Source: Lindgomyces ingoldianus
Lineage: Eukaryota; Ascomycota; Dothideomycetes; Pleosporales; Lindgomycetaceae
Assembly: GCF_010093535.1 (NCBI RefSeq)
Contig: NW_022985188.1
Location: forward strand, 154,141-218,140
Direction of reading: 5' to 3'
Length of the DNA: 64,000 nt
Under the pieces are notes generated by a model that saw nothing but the letters and a program-made list of their open reading frames with translations, made no database searches and had not been told where the DNA came from. The position numbers and the translations under genes are program-made. Shown piece after piece: positions 45,454-57,228 of the stretch; within the stretch, counting starts at the first letter, position 1; every line of letters starts with the position of its first letter.

Positions 45454-47199
45454 ATGTATGACTTCATAATCATAGGCGGCGGCACCGCAGGGTCCGTCCT
45501 TGCATCCCGACTCGCCAAACCCCACAACTCCAACCCCTCCACTAGCCCCTTCCACATCCTCATCCTCGAAGCAGGTCCCAATACCGCCAACCACCCACAC
45601 ACCGCCATCCCCTGGGAGTCCGCCGCTCTCCATGGCTCGAAGTTAGACTGGAACTATCGGACTGTGCCGCAAGTCCATCTCGACGGAAAACCGCGGTACA
45701 ATTGCGCCGTTAAAGGTCTGGGCGGCGGCACCGTGATAAATTCCGGTGGGTGGATTAGAGGAGATCGACGAGATTACGATGACTGGGCTAGAGTGGTGGG
45801 AGATGAGCGGTGGAGTTATGAAGGGATGTTGAAGTATTTTAAACGGAGCGAGAGGCATTGGGATAGTAGTGTTGATGCCGGACAGCATGGTTTCGAAGGC
45901 CCGATTTATAATTCTTCTCCGAGTTCTTCGGGCAGGAAGTATCCGCTTAGAGAGGAGATTCTGGAGGCGTGGAAGAGTTTAGGCTTTGAGGAGAAGAGGG
46001 ATGGGAATGATGGGAATCCGCAAGGGATTGCCGAGTTAGTGGAGAATTGGAGGGAGGGGAGGAGGCAGATTGCTAGTCAGGCGTATGGGTTGGAGGGGGT
46101 GGAGGTTGTTACAGATGTATTAGTGAGGAGGGTTATGCTTTCGTCTGAGGTTGAGGGGACAAGTGCACAGCGGAAAGCGGTTGGGGTTGAATGCGCAGAT
46201 GGAGCGACATATCTCCTCAAGCCTGGTGGAGAAGTCGTTGTGTCTGCGGGTGCGTATCGAACGCCGCAAATTCTTCTACTCTCTGGGATTGGCGAACCAG
46301 CGGAGCTAGATAAGCACGGGATTAAAACTGAAGTCGAGCTCCCGGATGTCGGCAAGAATTTTCATGACCATATGATCGCATACAGATACTGGAAACTCCG
46401 AAACCCGGACCGAGGGCTAGCAGCTGGGAGTCCGCTATTCAACGACCCAGCATACATTAAGGGTGGTCCCCTAGATTGGCTTGTTTCGATTCCCGTTTCA
46501 GCCGAAGGATTGCGAACTGCAATTGCGAGAGATGAGGGAAATTCTGCTGAAGTGTTGGATCAACATCCACTCGTCAAGGGTCCGAGAACTCACGTGGAGT
46601 TGAGCGTGTTGTATGCGGTCTTCGGGGGAGAACAAGTTGGGTTGAAACTTCCGGTTGACGGGACCGCTATTATGACCTTTCTCATGCCTTTCTTGCCAAC
46701 ATCCAGGGGCTCAGTTACCCTCCGCTCGGCTCACCCGGAAGATTCGCCGGTCATTGATCCAAACTACTATGCTACGGAAACGGATCGGTATGTTGCACGG
46801 GAAGGTTGGAGGACTCTTTCCCAGTTGATGCAGAAAACCCCGCAAGGGAAGGGGATCGTATCAAACGAGATTGTCCCAGAGGGCTATGGAGTTGACGACG
46901 AGGAAACAGATGGAGCAATTGACGCAAGATTGAAGATCGGTGGTGTGACAGCGTTTCATCCTGCTGGAACAGCCAGCATGGGAAAAGTTGTTGATGGAAG
47001 CTTAAAGGTGAGAGGAGTAGAGAGCTTGAGGGTTGTAGACGCAAGTGTTGTGAGTATCTCCCATGGGTGAGAAGAAGGATTTAGTGGATTTTTTCACTGA
47101 CGTTTCTAGATTCCGAAGCCGTTGGCGTCCCATTACCAGGTTGCGGTTTATGCGATTGCAGAGCAGGCCGCTGATATTATCCTAAGAGATCACAAATAG
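45454..47199 (+). CDS. GMC family FAD oxidoreductase (alcohol/choline-dehydrogenase type)
   Basis: Predicted 561-aa flavoenzyme oxidizing an alcohol. Exon 1 is 45454-47049, the intron 47050-47109 (60 bp, GTGAGT...TTCTAG) and exon 2 47110-47199. The N terminus has the FAD Rossmann motif IIIGGGTAGSVLASRL and the GMC signature GLGGGTVINSGGWIRG. GAYRTPQILLLSGIG is the second signature. The catalytic His is H502 in TAFHPAGTASMG and its partner is H540 in ASHYQVAVYAIAEQ, the latter restored only after splicing. There is no signal peptide, so it is likely intracellular. Substrate unknown; members include glucose, choline and aryl-alcohol oxidases and tailoring enzymes of secondary metabolism. Confidence 0.92.
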
Positions 47200-49384
47200 A
47201 CTCTAACCTGATACATCGTGTTTTTTCAAAGCATCTCGCTCATTATTCCTATCAAAGTGGCAAAAGGAGTGCCTCCAGACGGCAAAAGTGGAGAGAGAAA
47301 CTGAGGGTACAACATATCGCAACGAATGGTTCAGGTACAGGCCACAGGATGAAATCGAATTCAGAGTATTAAAATGCCATACTCAATTGTTGCATAAGCA
47401 TGCACGGAAAGGAAAAGAAAAATATAGTGCTTCAACCCTCGATCAATCCATCTTGATGTTGAACAAGGTCTTTCTCGAATACTTCAAGCACTTTGATAGC
47501 TGAGGATCACTCGAGAGGGTCAGGCAAGAGCTCCCACCTTGGATTACGGGACTTCATAAAAAAAATATTAGTCAGATTCTCGTTCTTCGGAAGAGATTGG
47601 TAATGAAACGAGAGAGGCAAAGATCTGTAGAGGAAGGACTGGAAGGATATCACGAATTCCTGCTCGATCGACACGGACATTACGGAGGACTATATATATA
47701 TATATATATATAATCCTCACTCTTCTCCCAGAAACCAGAAATGAAGTTGCCATCAAAGACCGATGCAGCTTTCACCAGCACCTCCAGTGCTGTCACTTGT
47801 ATCTTGCGGATTGATTGCTTACACGTGGAGGCACAATTTCGACGCACACCCGATTCTGGCTGCACACGCCTGTAGCATCAACATCCGGACATTTTCAGTT
47901 GGTGCAAGATGTACGCCTCTATAACTGGCCACAAAATCACGGAGGAGAAGGCCGGAGGTGTAATGTATGAGTTGTATGGGTAGCGATCATTATCAAACCA
48001 AACAATGGGATAATCGCTTCCGGGACCTGAAATAGGCCGACAGAGCACTGGAATAAGGGGCTTCTGTTATTCATTCGGCCTTCAATACATGGAACTAAGG
48101 TCACCTATAGGCATTTGCGTTGGTGATAAGCCGGCTCAGCAAAGACCTGTCAACGAATTCTAATTGAGAGAAGAGATTGCTCGGGGCTGTCAGGCTCTGC
48201 CTTAAGCTCCGTTAAAAATGAGGTTTCCGTTCTAGACATTCTTCACTTCAGAGTTTGTTGACAGCTTCGAAGCCCTTTCTGGAGGGGATTACCATGATGA
48301 GGAAAGTTGCGACGAAGATAAAGATAGTGACGATCAGGTTAAAACGGGACTTGAGAATCGTTTCGGTGATTACGATTTATGAGTCATTCTATAGGCGCTT
48401 AAGCAATCGCCAGAACCGAATTGGTTGATCAAGCGCCTCATAGAGAAGGTTGATGACGGACTAGAAGAAGCACCTAGAGACCAATAACACGAGGCGTCGG
48501 GGATGAGGTACTTCAACCAACCATGCCCAGTGTTGAGGAGTTTCGGGTAGCTATGTGAGTGGACGAGACCTAAGAAGGGTTTTCCAAGCATGCCAGGAAT
48601 TGCTTCAACGTGGCTATAAAAGCAATAGAGATCCAATTTTGGGAACGCTTTGCTGCAAAAGATAAACTTTTCAGACTAGAGAAGGGAAATCAGCATACAA
48701 AGCACATGTAATATGCATATATCGTCCTTCTGTACCTTTGCCTCTTGACCAAAGAGACTAACTTGTCAATGCCACCAACATGCCATCCGCACCGGACAGA
48801 TGCTCGCACACCTCAAATCCCACGCTTCAAGGTAGTAAAAGATCAGGAATTGAGATTAGTGGTATCTAAAAGCAATTGTGTTCTTTCCTTTGATCAATAA
48901 TCCTAGACTAAAGTTTCCAGAAAATAAGAGAGAAAGAGAAAGCTTTCTCAAACCTGCGGTTAAGGTTACGAATCATGATCTATGCGTTCCACTTCTAAGA
49001 TAGCCAGCACGTCTACAGCAGTAAAGCTAAGTATGCTTGCTTCGAGAGATCTAATGTGTTAATGGGGGTCGAGGACTATGTTGTAGAAGAAGTTTGGTAG
49101 CACATAATATGTATGGTTGAAACTGCGGCGGGAGTTGGAATGTGTACCAGCCAAGGGAGCTACTGATTGAGTTTAGAATGATGTAGAGAGCAATCGGGCT
49201 AGTAAGGGATAGGAGAGATCAGGTGTGGAAACAAGAACGAACAAACGATGAGGGAAGCCAACCACCATGTGGACGACTGGGCGGATATATAATCGCTAGT
49301 GTCCGTAATGCAGATGACACGGGAAGGTAAGGGCTTAGATAAATTAGTTAGATTGATTGTGCATACTTAAAAGAACGCGATACG
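47200..49384. other. Long intergenic region with (TA)n tract
   Basis: No gene could be supported in 2.2 kb. A (TA)11 microsatellite is at 47691-47712. At 48250-48360 a plus-strand frame reads an acidic stretch (YHDEESCDEDKDSDD), and on the minus strand an 88-codon open frame covers 48370-48636; neither resembles a known family. Decayed gene sequence is possible. Confidence 0.4.
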
Positions 49385-51170
49385 CTATAATTTCGCTCCT
49401 TCCTTCTTTTTGTTCCAGCCTTGCGCATCCTCTTTTGCCCATTCGCGTAGAACTTTGCGTTGGATTTTCCCACTCGGAGATTTCGGGACTTCTTGGATGA
49501 AGACGACACCGCCTGATAGTTGCTTGTGTTTTGCGACACGATCGCTCATCCAGCGCTCGATATCCCACTCGGTGGATGCTTCTCTGTGCTCGGATTTGAG
49601 GACAATATATGCTCGAGGAAGTTCTTCGTATTCACTAATGGGCAATGATTAGAAGTAGGGAGCTAGAATGTTTAGAGGTGATCATACAGTTGCAGGGCGC
49701 AGACCGCGGCATCTGCGACATGCTCGTGTTCTAGAAGTAAAGCTTCTAGTTCCGCCGGTGCGACTTGGAATCCTTTGACTTTGATTAATTCCTTCTTGCG
49801 GTCAACGATCCAATACAACCCATTCCGGTCTGTGATTGCGATATCGCCGGTTTTTAAGAAGCCGTCCTCATCGAAGGACTCTCGTGTTGCTTGGGCATTC
49901 CGCCAATATCCCAAGCACACATTCGGACCCTTGACATGGATCTCGCCCCTCTCACCAGGATTTACTTCTTTCCCTTCATCATCAATGAGCTTGATAGTTG
50001 CATTCGGGTCGATGTAGCCTACACTGCCGCTTCGGTCATCCCTTCCCCCAGGCACATGGAGGCAAGAGCATGTAACTTCAGTCATGCCCCACGTTTGCAC
50101 AACTTTCAGATCGCATTTTGTGGAGACTTCGTTCTGCAGTTCTTTTGATAGGGGTGCAGCGCCACAGAGGATGTTTTTTAAGGAGCTAAGGTCGTACTCT
50201 TTAGTTTCTGGACGCTTAGCGAGCATGACAAGGACTGGGGGTGCGGTCTGAATATGAGTGACGCGGTGCTTCTGGATATTCTCGAGGAACTTGACATAGT
50301 TGAACGAGCGCATGAAGTAGCATGGGCTCAGTGTGCGAGCCGCGGCGACAATAGACCAAAGTTGACCGTACGCGTGATACAGGGGTAGGAAACCTAGCCA
50401 GCGTTCTTGTGGTCGAGAATCGGGCTGGTACGGCTGCTCAAGATTGCGCATATAGATACTCTGCTCCACGTTTGCAATGACATTTTGATGGCTAATCATG
50501 ACGCCCTTAGGCAGGCCTGTGGTGCCAGAGCTGTAATTGAGTGCTGCGATAGTGGTTCGCGACTGGCGTGCATCTAGTGACACCCAATTCCAGGCATGGG
50601 CTTCTGAGGCTGACGGTAGGAATGAGCGCCAATCGCGTACGCCATGATCCCATGTGTCCGCTTCCTTGTCGGAGAAAAGATATATTCTATCCTTGGGGAA
50701 TTTTACCTTCGAAGCTGCCTTGAGCAGTGTTGGAAGGAGAGACGGCTCAACGAGGATGGCCTTCGCTTCAGTGTTCTGTATCTGGTACACTGTCTCTGCA
50801 CAGCATCAGCACCCTATTCTCGTATTCTCGTATTCTCTATATGTTTTCTTTACGCACCATCCACCCCATACGCCGGATTGCATCCGCTAAATATACACCC
50901 GCATCCGGAAATACCTAAATATGCGACAGGCACAAATATGTGGTTGTGTGAATACAAGAGCACCACATCCTGCTTCTTGAGACCCAGACCCTGCAGTCCA
51001 GCGCCTAATCTCTTCACCCATAGCAGTAGGTCCCGCGGGGAGAGGGCATTGGAAGGATCATCGGCGTCTATCCATATTGTCACGTCGGATGCGGGCTGGG
51101 AGGAGGGGAAGAGGTAAGTCAGGAGGTCGGTTGCGGGAATGTTAATCTGGAATGGGGACTGTGACGGCAT
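49385..51170 (-). CDS. 4-coumarate-CoA-ligase-like acyl/aryl-CoA synthetase, peroxisomal
   Basis: Predicted 556-aa adenylate-forming enzyme activating an aromatic or fatty acid as its CoA ester through an acyl-AMP. Exons 50858-51170, 49688-50795 and 49385-49634; introns of 62 and 53 bp. Motifs in order: P-loop YSSGTTGLPKGV (about residues 192-203), WGMTEV, FLKTGDIAITDRNGLYWIVD, the hinge and KVKGFQVAPAELE, and the catalytic-Lys motif PSGKIQRKVL. It ends in AKL, a peroxisomal targeting signal type 1, so it probably feeds peroxisomal beta-oxidation or a CoA-dependent pathway. I chose the ATG of MPSQSPFQINIP, since the family fold begins there; an upstream in-frame ATG at 51191 adds seven residues. 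Confidence 0.93.
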
Positions 51171-52189
51171 CGCGACGGCTAGACAAGACACGTGAGGGTG
51201 AGGACTGGGAGAGGGGAGAAGGCATATTGAAGACAGCAGTGAATATGCTACCCAAGCTCTGCCGATCGGAAGGCGTGAAGCTTGGTGTCGACGCCAGTCG
51301 TCTGAACGAACTTAGGCCGAGGTGTGAAAGTGTGGGGTATGCACAGACCACTTGTTCTCCCCATCATCCCGTTAATCAACTCATACGACGCCACACTCAG
51401 GACGAAACTAATCTGCTTCCTGTGGCATTTCTACAGCCAGTGTGACTATCAATGCAAGTTGAAACACACCAAATTGCGACTAGCAAGCCTTAAACATGAT
51501 TGGGTCTGTCACCATTAACTATGTGCACTCATCCTGCATTGTTCAGCTAGATGAATCGAGTCCCAATCATTCGGTCTTCCGTTTGCGATACCGCTACCCC
51601 ACTGATTTCCCTCCACCCTAGAGAGCGTAAGTTTTTCCAAAGGGTGATGCAGAAATAGAGCCAAAATGGTTGGCGTTTTGACATTTAACCCTTCTGAATT
51701 TAGGTCTCGTACGGTTAGCTCATGATCACTTCAACTTCCACCATTCCATCGCCATAAAACCCGTGCCTCCTTCCTGCCATCATTACTGACAGCACACGAT
51801 TGGCTACTTGCGAGTAGGGCGTGCAAACCTCGAGTCAACCTCAACAGCGCTACAAGCATTTCATCCGTCCCTATTTCATCGGATACGGCGTGACTGGGCT
51901 GTTACATTTGGTAACAAACTTTATTAATATTCATTGAATCTGATCTAACTTCCAGAAAATGGCATACACGATGATATATTCAGTCGAATGTCCAGGTACA
52001 AGCCCCAACGTTATACTGTAGGATGAAGCAAAATAAGTGCCCAAATACAACCACCTGGATATTGAATGATGCGCGCTTTATTTCATGGCATAGTGATTCA
52101 GAATCCCCGTGGCTTTGGCTCTCTGGAACCCGTGAGTATATCGCCCAGCACCTTACCTAGTTTGATCCATTCCCCTAACTAAGGACTAC
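51171..52189. other. Intergenic
   Basis: Upstream region of the CoA-ligase gene. Open frames at 51142-51518 overlap its 5' flank and lack any domain. Confidence 0.5.
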
Positions 52190-53480
52190 AGTTGGTTCAG
52201 GAGAACTATTCGGACGTTAAGTGGCCCGTTTGGGTGAGCAAGTGTTCCCGATGGTAACCCTACACAGGGCTAGTATCATTAAGCATATTCTTTCTCGCCA
52301 AGAAGTTGTGGCTTATTACTTCATTGCTTCATCCGAGAAATCTGGATTTGGCGCCATACCTTTATTCAGCAGCTTTATCGAACAGATGATTAGTGTGCTT
52401 TATGCTGTTAGCCTCGACTAACCGAGAGCAGTGATTGCAGAAGTAACTCGACTTTTCGATTATACCCCCTTTTGCCGGCTTTCGACGAGCTTTTTACATT
52501 GGTCTTTTCCCTTGCTTGAACACCTAGTAGGCCACGTTCACGACATCACTTACATTGTGGATGGGCTTGACGAGTGCTTACCCGTGGATATTGTAGAAAT
52601 TCTCGGGTAGTTTCACGAAGCTGAGCAACTAACTGGGGTGAGATTTCTTATATCTAGTCGCGAGCATCTCCGCATCGATCGCACGATCTCCAACATAGCC
52701 AAAATACAGATAGGTACTGATACAAGCAGAGACGATATCAGAACCTTCATTGACTAGTATCTCCGTCGACTAAACCAACAGGAGAAAGTGATTGAAGAGG
52801 AATAACTACTGCAGGAAGTCAAATCCGAATTGAACGCGAAGGTGGATCGGATGTAAAGCAATAGTCTACACTTTGAAAGGCCCATCATGTTGATCGATTT
52901 CCAAGATGCTCTAGGCGCGCCTCCAAATTGATGCACTCTGGAACAGTCCCAACAGCCCTTGCTCAGCAGATGAAATTCGTCGTGCGCTGAAGACCCTCCC
53001 GAAAGATCTTAATGAGACATACGACCGCTTCCTAACGTGTATGAGCGCAAGTCCCTGATATTGCCTATGGGGCCCCAAGATTCTTCGTTTATTGTCGGCT
53101 GCCATTAGACCTTTTCAAGCCCGACCGCTCGTGGAGTCTCTATCTATTGACATTGAAACCGGACATGTCGAGAAAAACGAAATCCTTTCTCCTTTTTGGG
53201 GGTTTGAAAGCTAGATGTGGTCTCGTCACTCTGTCTGAGTCGACCTAATACGAAGAAGATTCGGATGGATCCTGTGAGGTTGTTTTGACGCATTATTCCG
53301 TCTTACAGTATCTAAAGCGACGCCAATGCGCCCACCGAATACCCCCGCATGGTCTTAACATGGACATTGCGAGGCTTGAACTTGGCCGGATCTGTGCTAT
53401 GTATTTGTCAGGTTTCCGAGAAACGTGGCAGGACTCCAAATCAGCGACAACGACGACAAGACGTAAATTTATGTCAAGAT
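52190..53480 (+). pseudogene. NACHT-domain (NLR-like) gene, broken
   Basis: Decayed coding sequence of a fungal NACHT NTPase, the class that includes heterokaryon-incompatibility and immune-type receptors. At 52554-52577 it reads IVDGLDEC, the Walker B/NACHT core. It continues VRFLISSREHLRIDRTISN (52638-52700), the sensor region, then a DDIRTFID segment. Stops (for example TAG at 52608-52610) and frame changes interrupt it. Upstream, Walker A could not be found; downstream, fragments resembling the winged-helix region (LNETYDRFL-like, VLQYLKRRQ) can be picked out in different frames. It cannot give a functional protein. Confidence 0.7.
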
Positions 53481-54105
53481 CCACCTCTCAACCTGAGCAT
53501 AGTTTATGTGATAGAACGGAATGTGATAAGAGAGAGGGGAGCTCTAAATGAATACTTTAGGATGCAGCATTTTCCCTTCCGACACCGGGGTGGTAGCTCG
53601 ACATTACCGTCGCTATTTCTCTCTTGTGGGTTGGTATTTTAAAAGTTTAGAGCAACATAGACCTGTGATGAGGGGATGTGCTTCAACGTGCATGCGCTTC
53701 TTGCGAAGACTTCGAAACGGCTTAGTTGATCGTGCTATGTTACGTGAATAGAGAGGAGTTGCTCTAGTAATGGATGGTGGCTTGGTTTCTCGCGTCTTTA
53801 GTACGGTTTCTGGAACTTAGGTATGGGTTATTTGCGGAAGGGTAGTTAGAGAGGGGGCCCAGGAATGCTGAGATTTTGCTGAGGGAGTTTGAAGTGATGA
53901 AGAGATTTGTTCCCGTATTGATTCGGAGTCGGATATACGCATGCCCATACTATAATACACCATAATAGAAGCCACCAAATCGAGTTTTTGCCCTTACATT
54001 CGTCCATTGAATGCCCGCCCAAGCACCAGAACTCCCATTGTTCAAGTTTATCAGTCTTCACCCTCTCGCTCCATTACCTTAGCAAATTCTCATAACCCCA
54101 TTCCC
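53481..54105. other. Intergenic, no gene seen
   Basis: Sequence between the NACHT wreck and the 3' end of the next gene. The dominant signal is pyrimidine-rich runs near 54030-54300, which overlap the following gene. Confidence 0.4.
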
Positions 54106-54831
54106 TCACAGCCAAAACTCAACCCCCATCTCCTCCCCCAACCTCACAACCCCATCTTCACCCCCATGTATCACCTTTCTGACCACCACACCAACAACAT
54201 CCCTCTTACTCCCCGTCTGCACCTCCAACCCACTATCCCTCCTCATCCCATCCCCCTTCTCCCTAGCTTCCACCTCCCTCACAACCTCCCATAGCCCATT
54301 TCCAGCTTCCACCAACCCCGCACGCTTGTAACTCGCATTGCTCACCTCTCGCACCGCCGTCACGAAACCGATCTCCCCGCGCTCCAGCCCTAGCCACATC
54401 AACGTCCCGTTCCCCCCATTTCCATGGAGCACTTTTTGGAGTGCATCGTCTGGGTTCTTCAGCATCCGCACACGCATTTCTTCGGCCTCGATGGTGCCGA
54501 TTTCTTCACCTTCGGCGGGTTTATTGACGAATAGCGTTGCGCCGAGAGAAGAAGTGAACAGGTCGGTGGCGGTGCGGAATGTCACGACGTCTTTGTACCA
54601 GCGGGTGCCGATATCATCGTAGTCGCGGTCTGAGAGGGCTGTGGGGTCAAGCGTGCCGGTGTGGGAAATGAGTTGGCCGACGGGGGTGGAATCTGCGGCG
54701 AGGGGAGCAGGGAGGAGAGCAAACTCTGGGAGAGCAGAGGGAGAGAGTGGGGATTTGACTGTTGGAGAAGTGGAGGTGGTGGCGGTGGTGGCGGTGGTGG
54801 CGGGGAGGGAGGTTTCCACTGATACACTCAT
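54106..54831 (-). CDS. Hypothetical protein
   Basis: A 241-aa intronless protein. A Thr/Ser/Pro-rich, probably disordered N terminus (ETSLPATTATTATTSTS) is followed by a more ordered part with DRDYDDIGTRWYKDVVTFR, EIGTIEAEEMRVRMLKNPDD and a tail of short beta/helix segments ending GEEMGVEFWL. No signal peptide, membrane segment or known motif. I do not recognise the family. Codon use is GC-rich and regular, with a single uninterrupted frame, so I consider it a real gene. Confidence 0.65.
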   Translation of the reverse strand: MSVSVETSLPATTATTATTSTSPTVKSPLSPSALPEFALLPAPLAADSTPVGQLISHTGTLDPTALSDRDYDDIGTRWYKDVVTFRTATDLFTSSLGATLFVNKPAEGEEIGTIEAEEMRVRMLKNPDDALQKVLHGNGGNGTLMWLGLERGEIGFVTAVREVSNASYKRAGLVEAGNGLWEVVREVEAREKGDGMRRDSGLEVQTGSKRDVVGVVVRKVIHGGEDGVVRLGEEMGVEFWL

Positions 54832-55760
54832 CTTGACGGCCTAGTGTGAAAGTCAAGAAAGGAAAGAGAGAGGAAGTTAGGTAGCTTTGTATCCGAGGGT
54901 CTGATATCGAACTCAATAAAGGAAACTCAATTGAAGGTATATGTGAAGCTGGGCTGAACTGAAAGGTAAGCAATTGTGAGGGGTCAATAGCGCTCTTTAT
55001 GTGATCTCATCGTGACTGCCGGACTCAAACCCCTCGCGTGCTACCACACTGTTTGCGGCTGGTTCCGCAGTGGTTCACCACAATCTGCTCAGGTCACGCT
55101 CATGTTGGGAGGTTCGTAAGTCGGTACCTGCGGCGCGGTGAGACCATGGATTGACCATGGCTGAGCGGTTGAATTGCGGTGGTGCGGCGATCAGGTGTAA
55201 GTCAGGAGTGGCGTGTTCACGGAGTGTTCCGAAGGATGACGAATTCGGGATACGGAGCGGTGAAGCCAGCTTGCCATTCAAATTGACACCTTGGGAGTAC
55301 TTTGACAAAAATCATTGCGGCTAGTGTTCGCTTGGAGATATTGTGAGCTTGTCCGCAATAGTCGAGTTCTATGTTTTTCCAATTCAATTGTTCCTGTGTT
55401 TGGCTGTGCAAAATCTGTCGTAGCGGGGAGGGGAAGAGGGGAAGGGGAAGAGTCATAGCTCCAACGCCATCATGTCATGGTTCGACCAAGCCAGACTTCC
55501 TTCATTACATGACAATGGTCATTCGGGAGGCTGAATCTGAGGCTCCCTTCATTCTGTATCCTGATCAGGTGCTAATCTCCCCCCTAAACACCACGCATGC
55601 ACACCGATTCTCTAATGTCGCATCCCTAACCCCTCCGTAGCTCCTTTATCCACCCACCCCACTTCTATCCATCAGAACCCTATCCCTCCAAATCTATACC
55701 TCAAGAACCCACCCCTTCAGAAAATTTCCGTATCCAACACAGCCATGTCGGCAAACTCCC
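54832..55760. other. Intergenic
   Basis: No gene supported in 930 bp. The segment at 55015-55070 has a faint tRNA-like T-arm, rejected below. Confidence 0.45.
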
Positions 55761-56635
55761 CTACTCATTCTCCCCCTTCTTAAACCTCTTCCTTCTCTCT
55801 TCCTCCCTCTTCCTCTCCACCTCTCTAACTAGCTCGGGCGGGCTATCTTCGATAAGTTCGCTGTCCTGACTCAATCCACTCCACTTTGGCAGTCCATCTG
55901 GAATATCCATGACACGCTGACTATAGAACATGTGGCATCTAAGAATCCCATCCATTAGCTTCTCTTCGCCTCAAATCCGCCTAACCCCAAAATTCCTAGC
56001 AAATGCAATATCCAAAGAGACATATTACGGCTCACCTTGGTTTAAAAAGCGCCTTATCCCGATCCGTTTTCAAGTGGATCAAACTCGGAAACAGTAATAT
56101 CATATTCCTGCCCTCATCCATAATCGGGGAGTGGCAAAACGAACACCGAACTTTACACGGGAGTTTGTGTTCGATGGATTTTTCTGTGGGATCGTACCAT
56201 TCAAGATCGTGGTGGCCGTTGTAGAAGTTGATGTCGGATTTGTGGAAGATGGCGGCCCATTGGAAGGGTGCCGCTGATGGTTTTAGTTAGAAGAAATAGA
56301 ACAGATTCGAGGTAGCTCAGCTAGTAAGCTTCACTGAGGCAGAAAATCGCTCTCCAGAACCCAACTCCAGAACCCCCCCCCCCAACACAATACAAGTAGC
56401 AAGCACAACAGAACAAGGCCAACCTACCGTGCTGCGTTTGACAAGTCGTACAATGGCAAAGCTTCGAATCTAGGGGCTCCTGTCTACTCAACTGATACCG
56501 CACGCGTCCACAATGGCAATTAGCCTCGTACTTGACATCGAAGTTGTCTTTTTTTTCGTGGATGCGGTATGGAGCTCGTTTCTTCCATTCGCTGAGCCCA
56601 GTGGTGCTTTCCCCGCGGGATTGGGACCTGTCCAT
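55761..56635 (-). CDS. GFA / CENP-V domain protein (glutathione-dependent formaldehyde-activating family)
   Basis: Predicted 207-aa zinc protein. Three exons: 56428-56635, 56036-56273 and 55761-55938; introns of 154 and 97 bp, the first containing a run of about 12 C. Zinc-binding motifs are CHCGRVRYQL, CHCTTCQ and CSFCHSP, spread over exons 1 and 2. APFQWAAIFHKSDINFY and the C-terminal HMFYSQRVMDIPDGLPKW fit the fungal group. The bacterial founder activates formaldehyde-glutathione condensation; the role of fungal members is not settled. The tail is basic (KREEERRKRFKKGENE), which might direct it to the nucleus. Longer N-terminal open sequence exists up to 56797 but lacks domain support; MDRSQSRGE is preferred. 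Confidence 0.9.
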
Positions 56636-57120
56636 TCGTGATGGTGATGGTGATAGGGCGGGAGAGTAAGCTGGGTGGTGTCGCGTGAGCAGGAAAGCTG
56701 CACAGCTTGATGTGTAGGCTTGGGGACGAATCGAAGTTGTCGGGAACTGGAGACTATGGAAATCAATTCGTGGAAAGAACATTAATCTCTCTCTCAAAAG
56801 CTCTTTATTTCATCGATGCTTTCTAGACAGCGATCACGCTTTCCACCCCATCGCCAGGTATTTATCCACTAGTGTTGGGATACGCGTTTTGACGTCACCA
56901 TGATCGCTCGTCAACACCTGACATGGCATGCATGCCGATTCCATTCCATTCGAGACCGGGTCGATGGCGGGTTGAAATGCACGACACCAACCCCAAATCC
57001 CGACATCAGCAGTTCAGCTAGTCACGACTCTGGCTTGCAACATCTCTTCCTTCCGTCCTTCGTGCGCAAACGATGACAAAAGATCGCTGGCTATTCAGAT
57101 ACAGCACGACACTAACACAT

Positions 57121-57124
<4 letters not shown>

Positions 57125-57151
<27 letters not shown>
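57125..57151. repeat. (CA)n microsatellite
   Basis: An uninterrupted CA tract in the spacer between the GFA gene start (56635) and the phosphatase stop (57229). Nothing else is seen in 56636-57228. Confidence 0.9.
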
Positions 57152-57156
<5 letters not shown>

Positions 57157-57228
57157 ACGCATTCAATGCAGCGCAGGGAAACCTCAACCTATAATCAATC
57201 GCTCAACCAATCGCGTAGGACAACCGTG

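Noticed and set aside
48370..48636. 88-codon minus-strand gene
   Set aside because: No motif, no start context or splice partners, and the opposite strand is equally suggestive. Left as intergenic.
41213..51170. Secondary-metabolite gene cluster
   Set aside because: No polyketide synthase, peptide synthetase, terpene cyclase, cytochrome P450 or transporter is present. Kept only as a low-interest idea.
55015..55075. tRNA gene on the minus strand
   Set aside because: GGTTTGAGTCC resembles a T-arm, but no acceptor stem, D-arm and anticodon arm could be paired around it.
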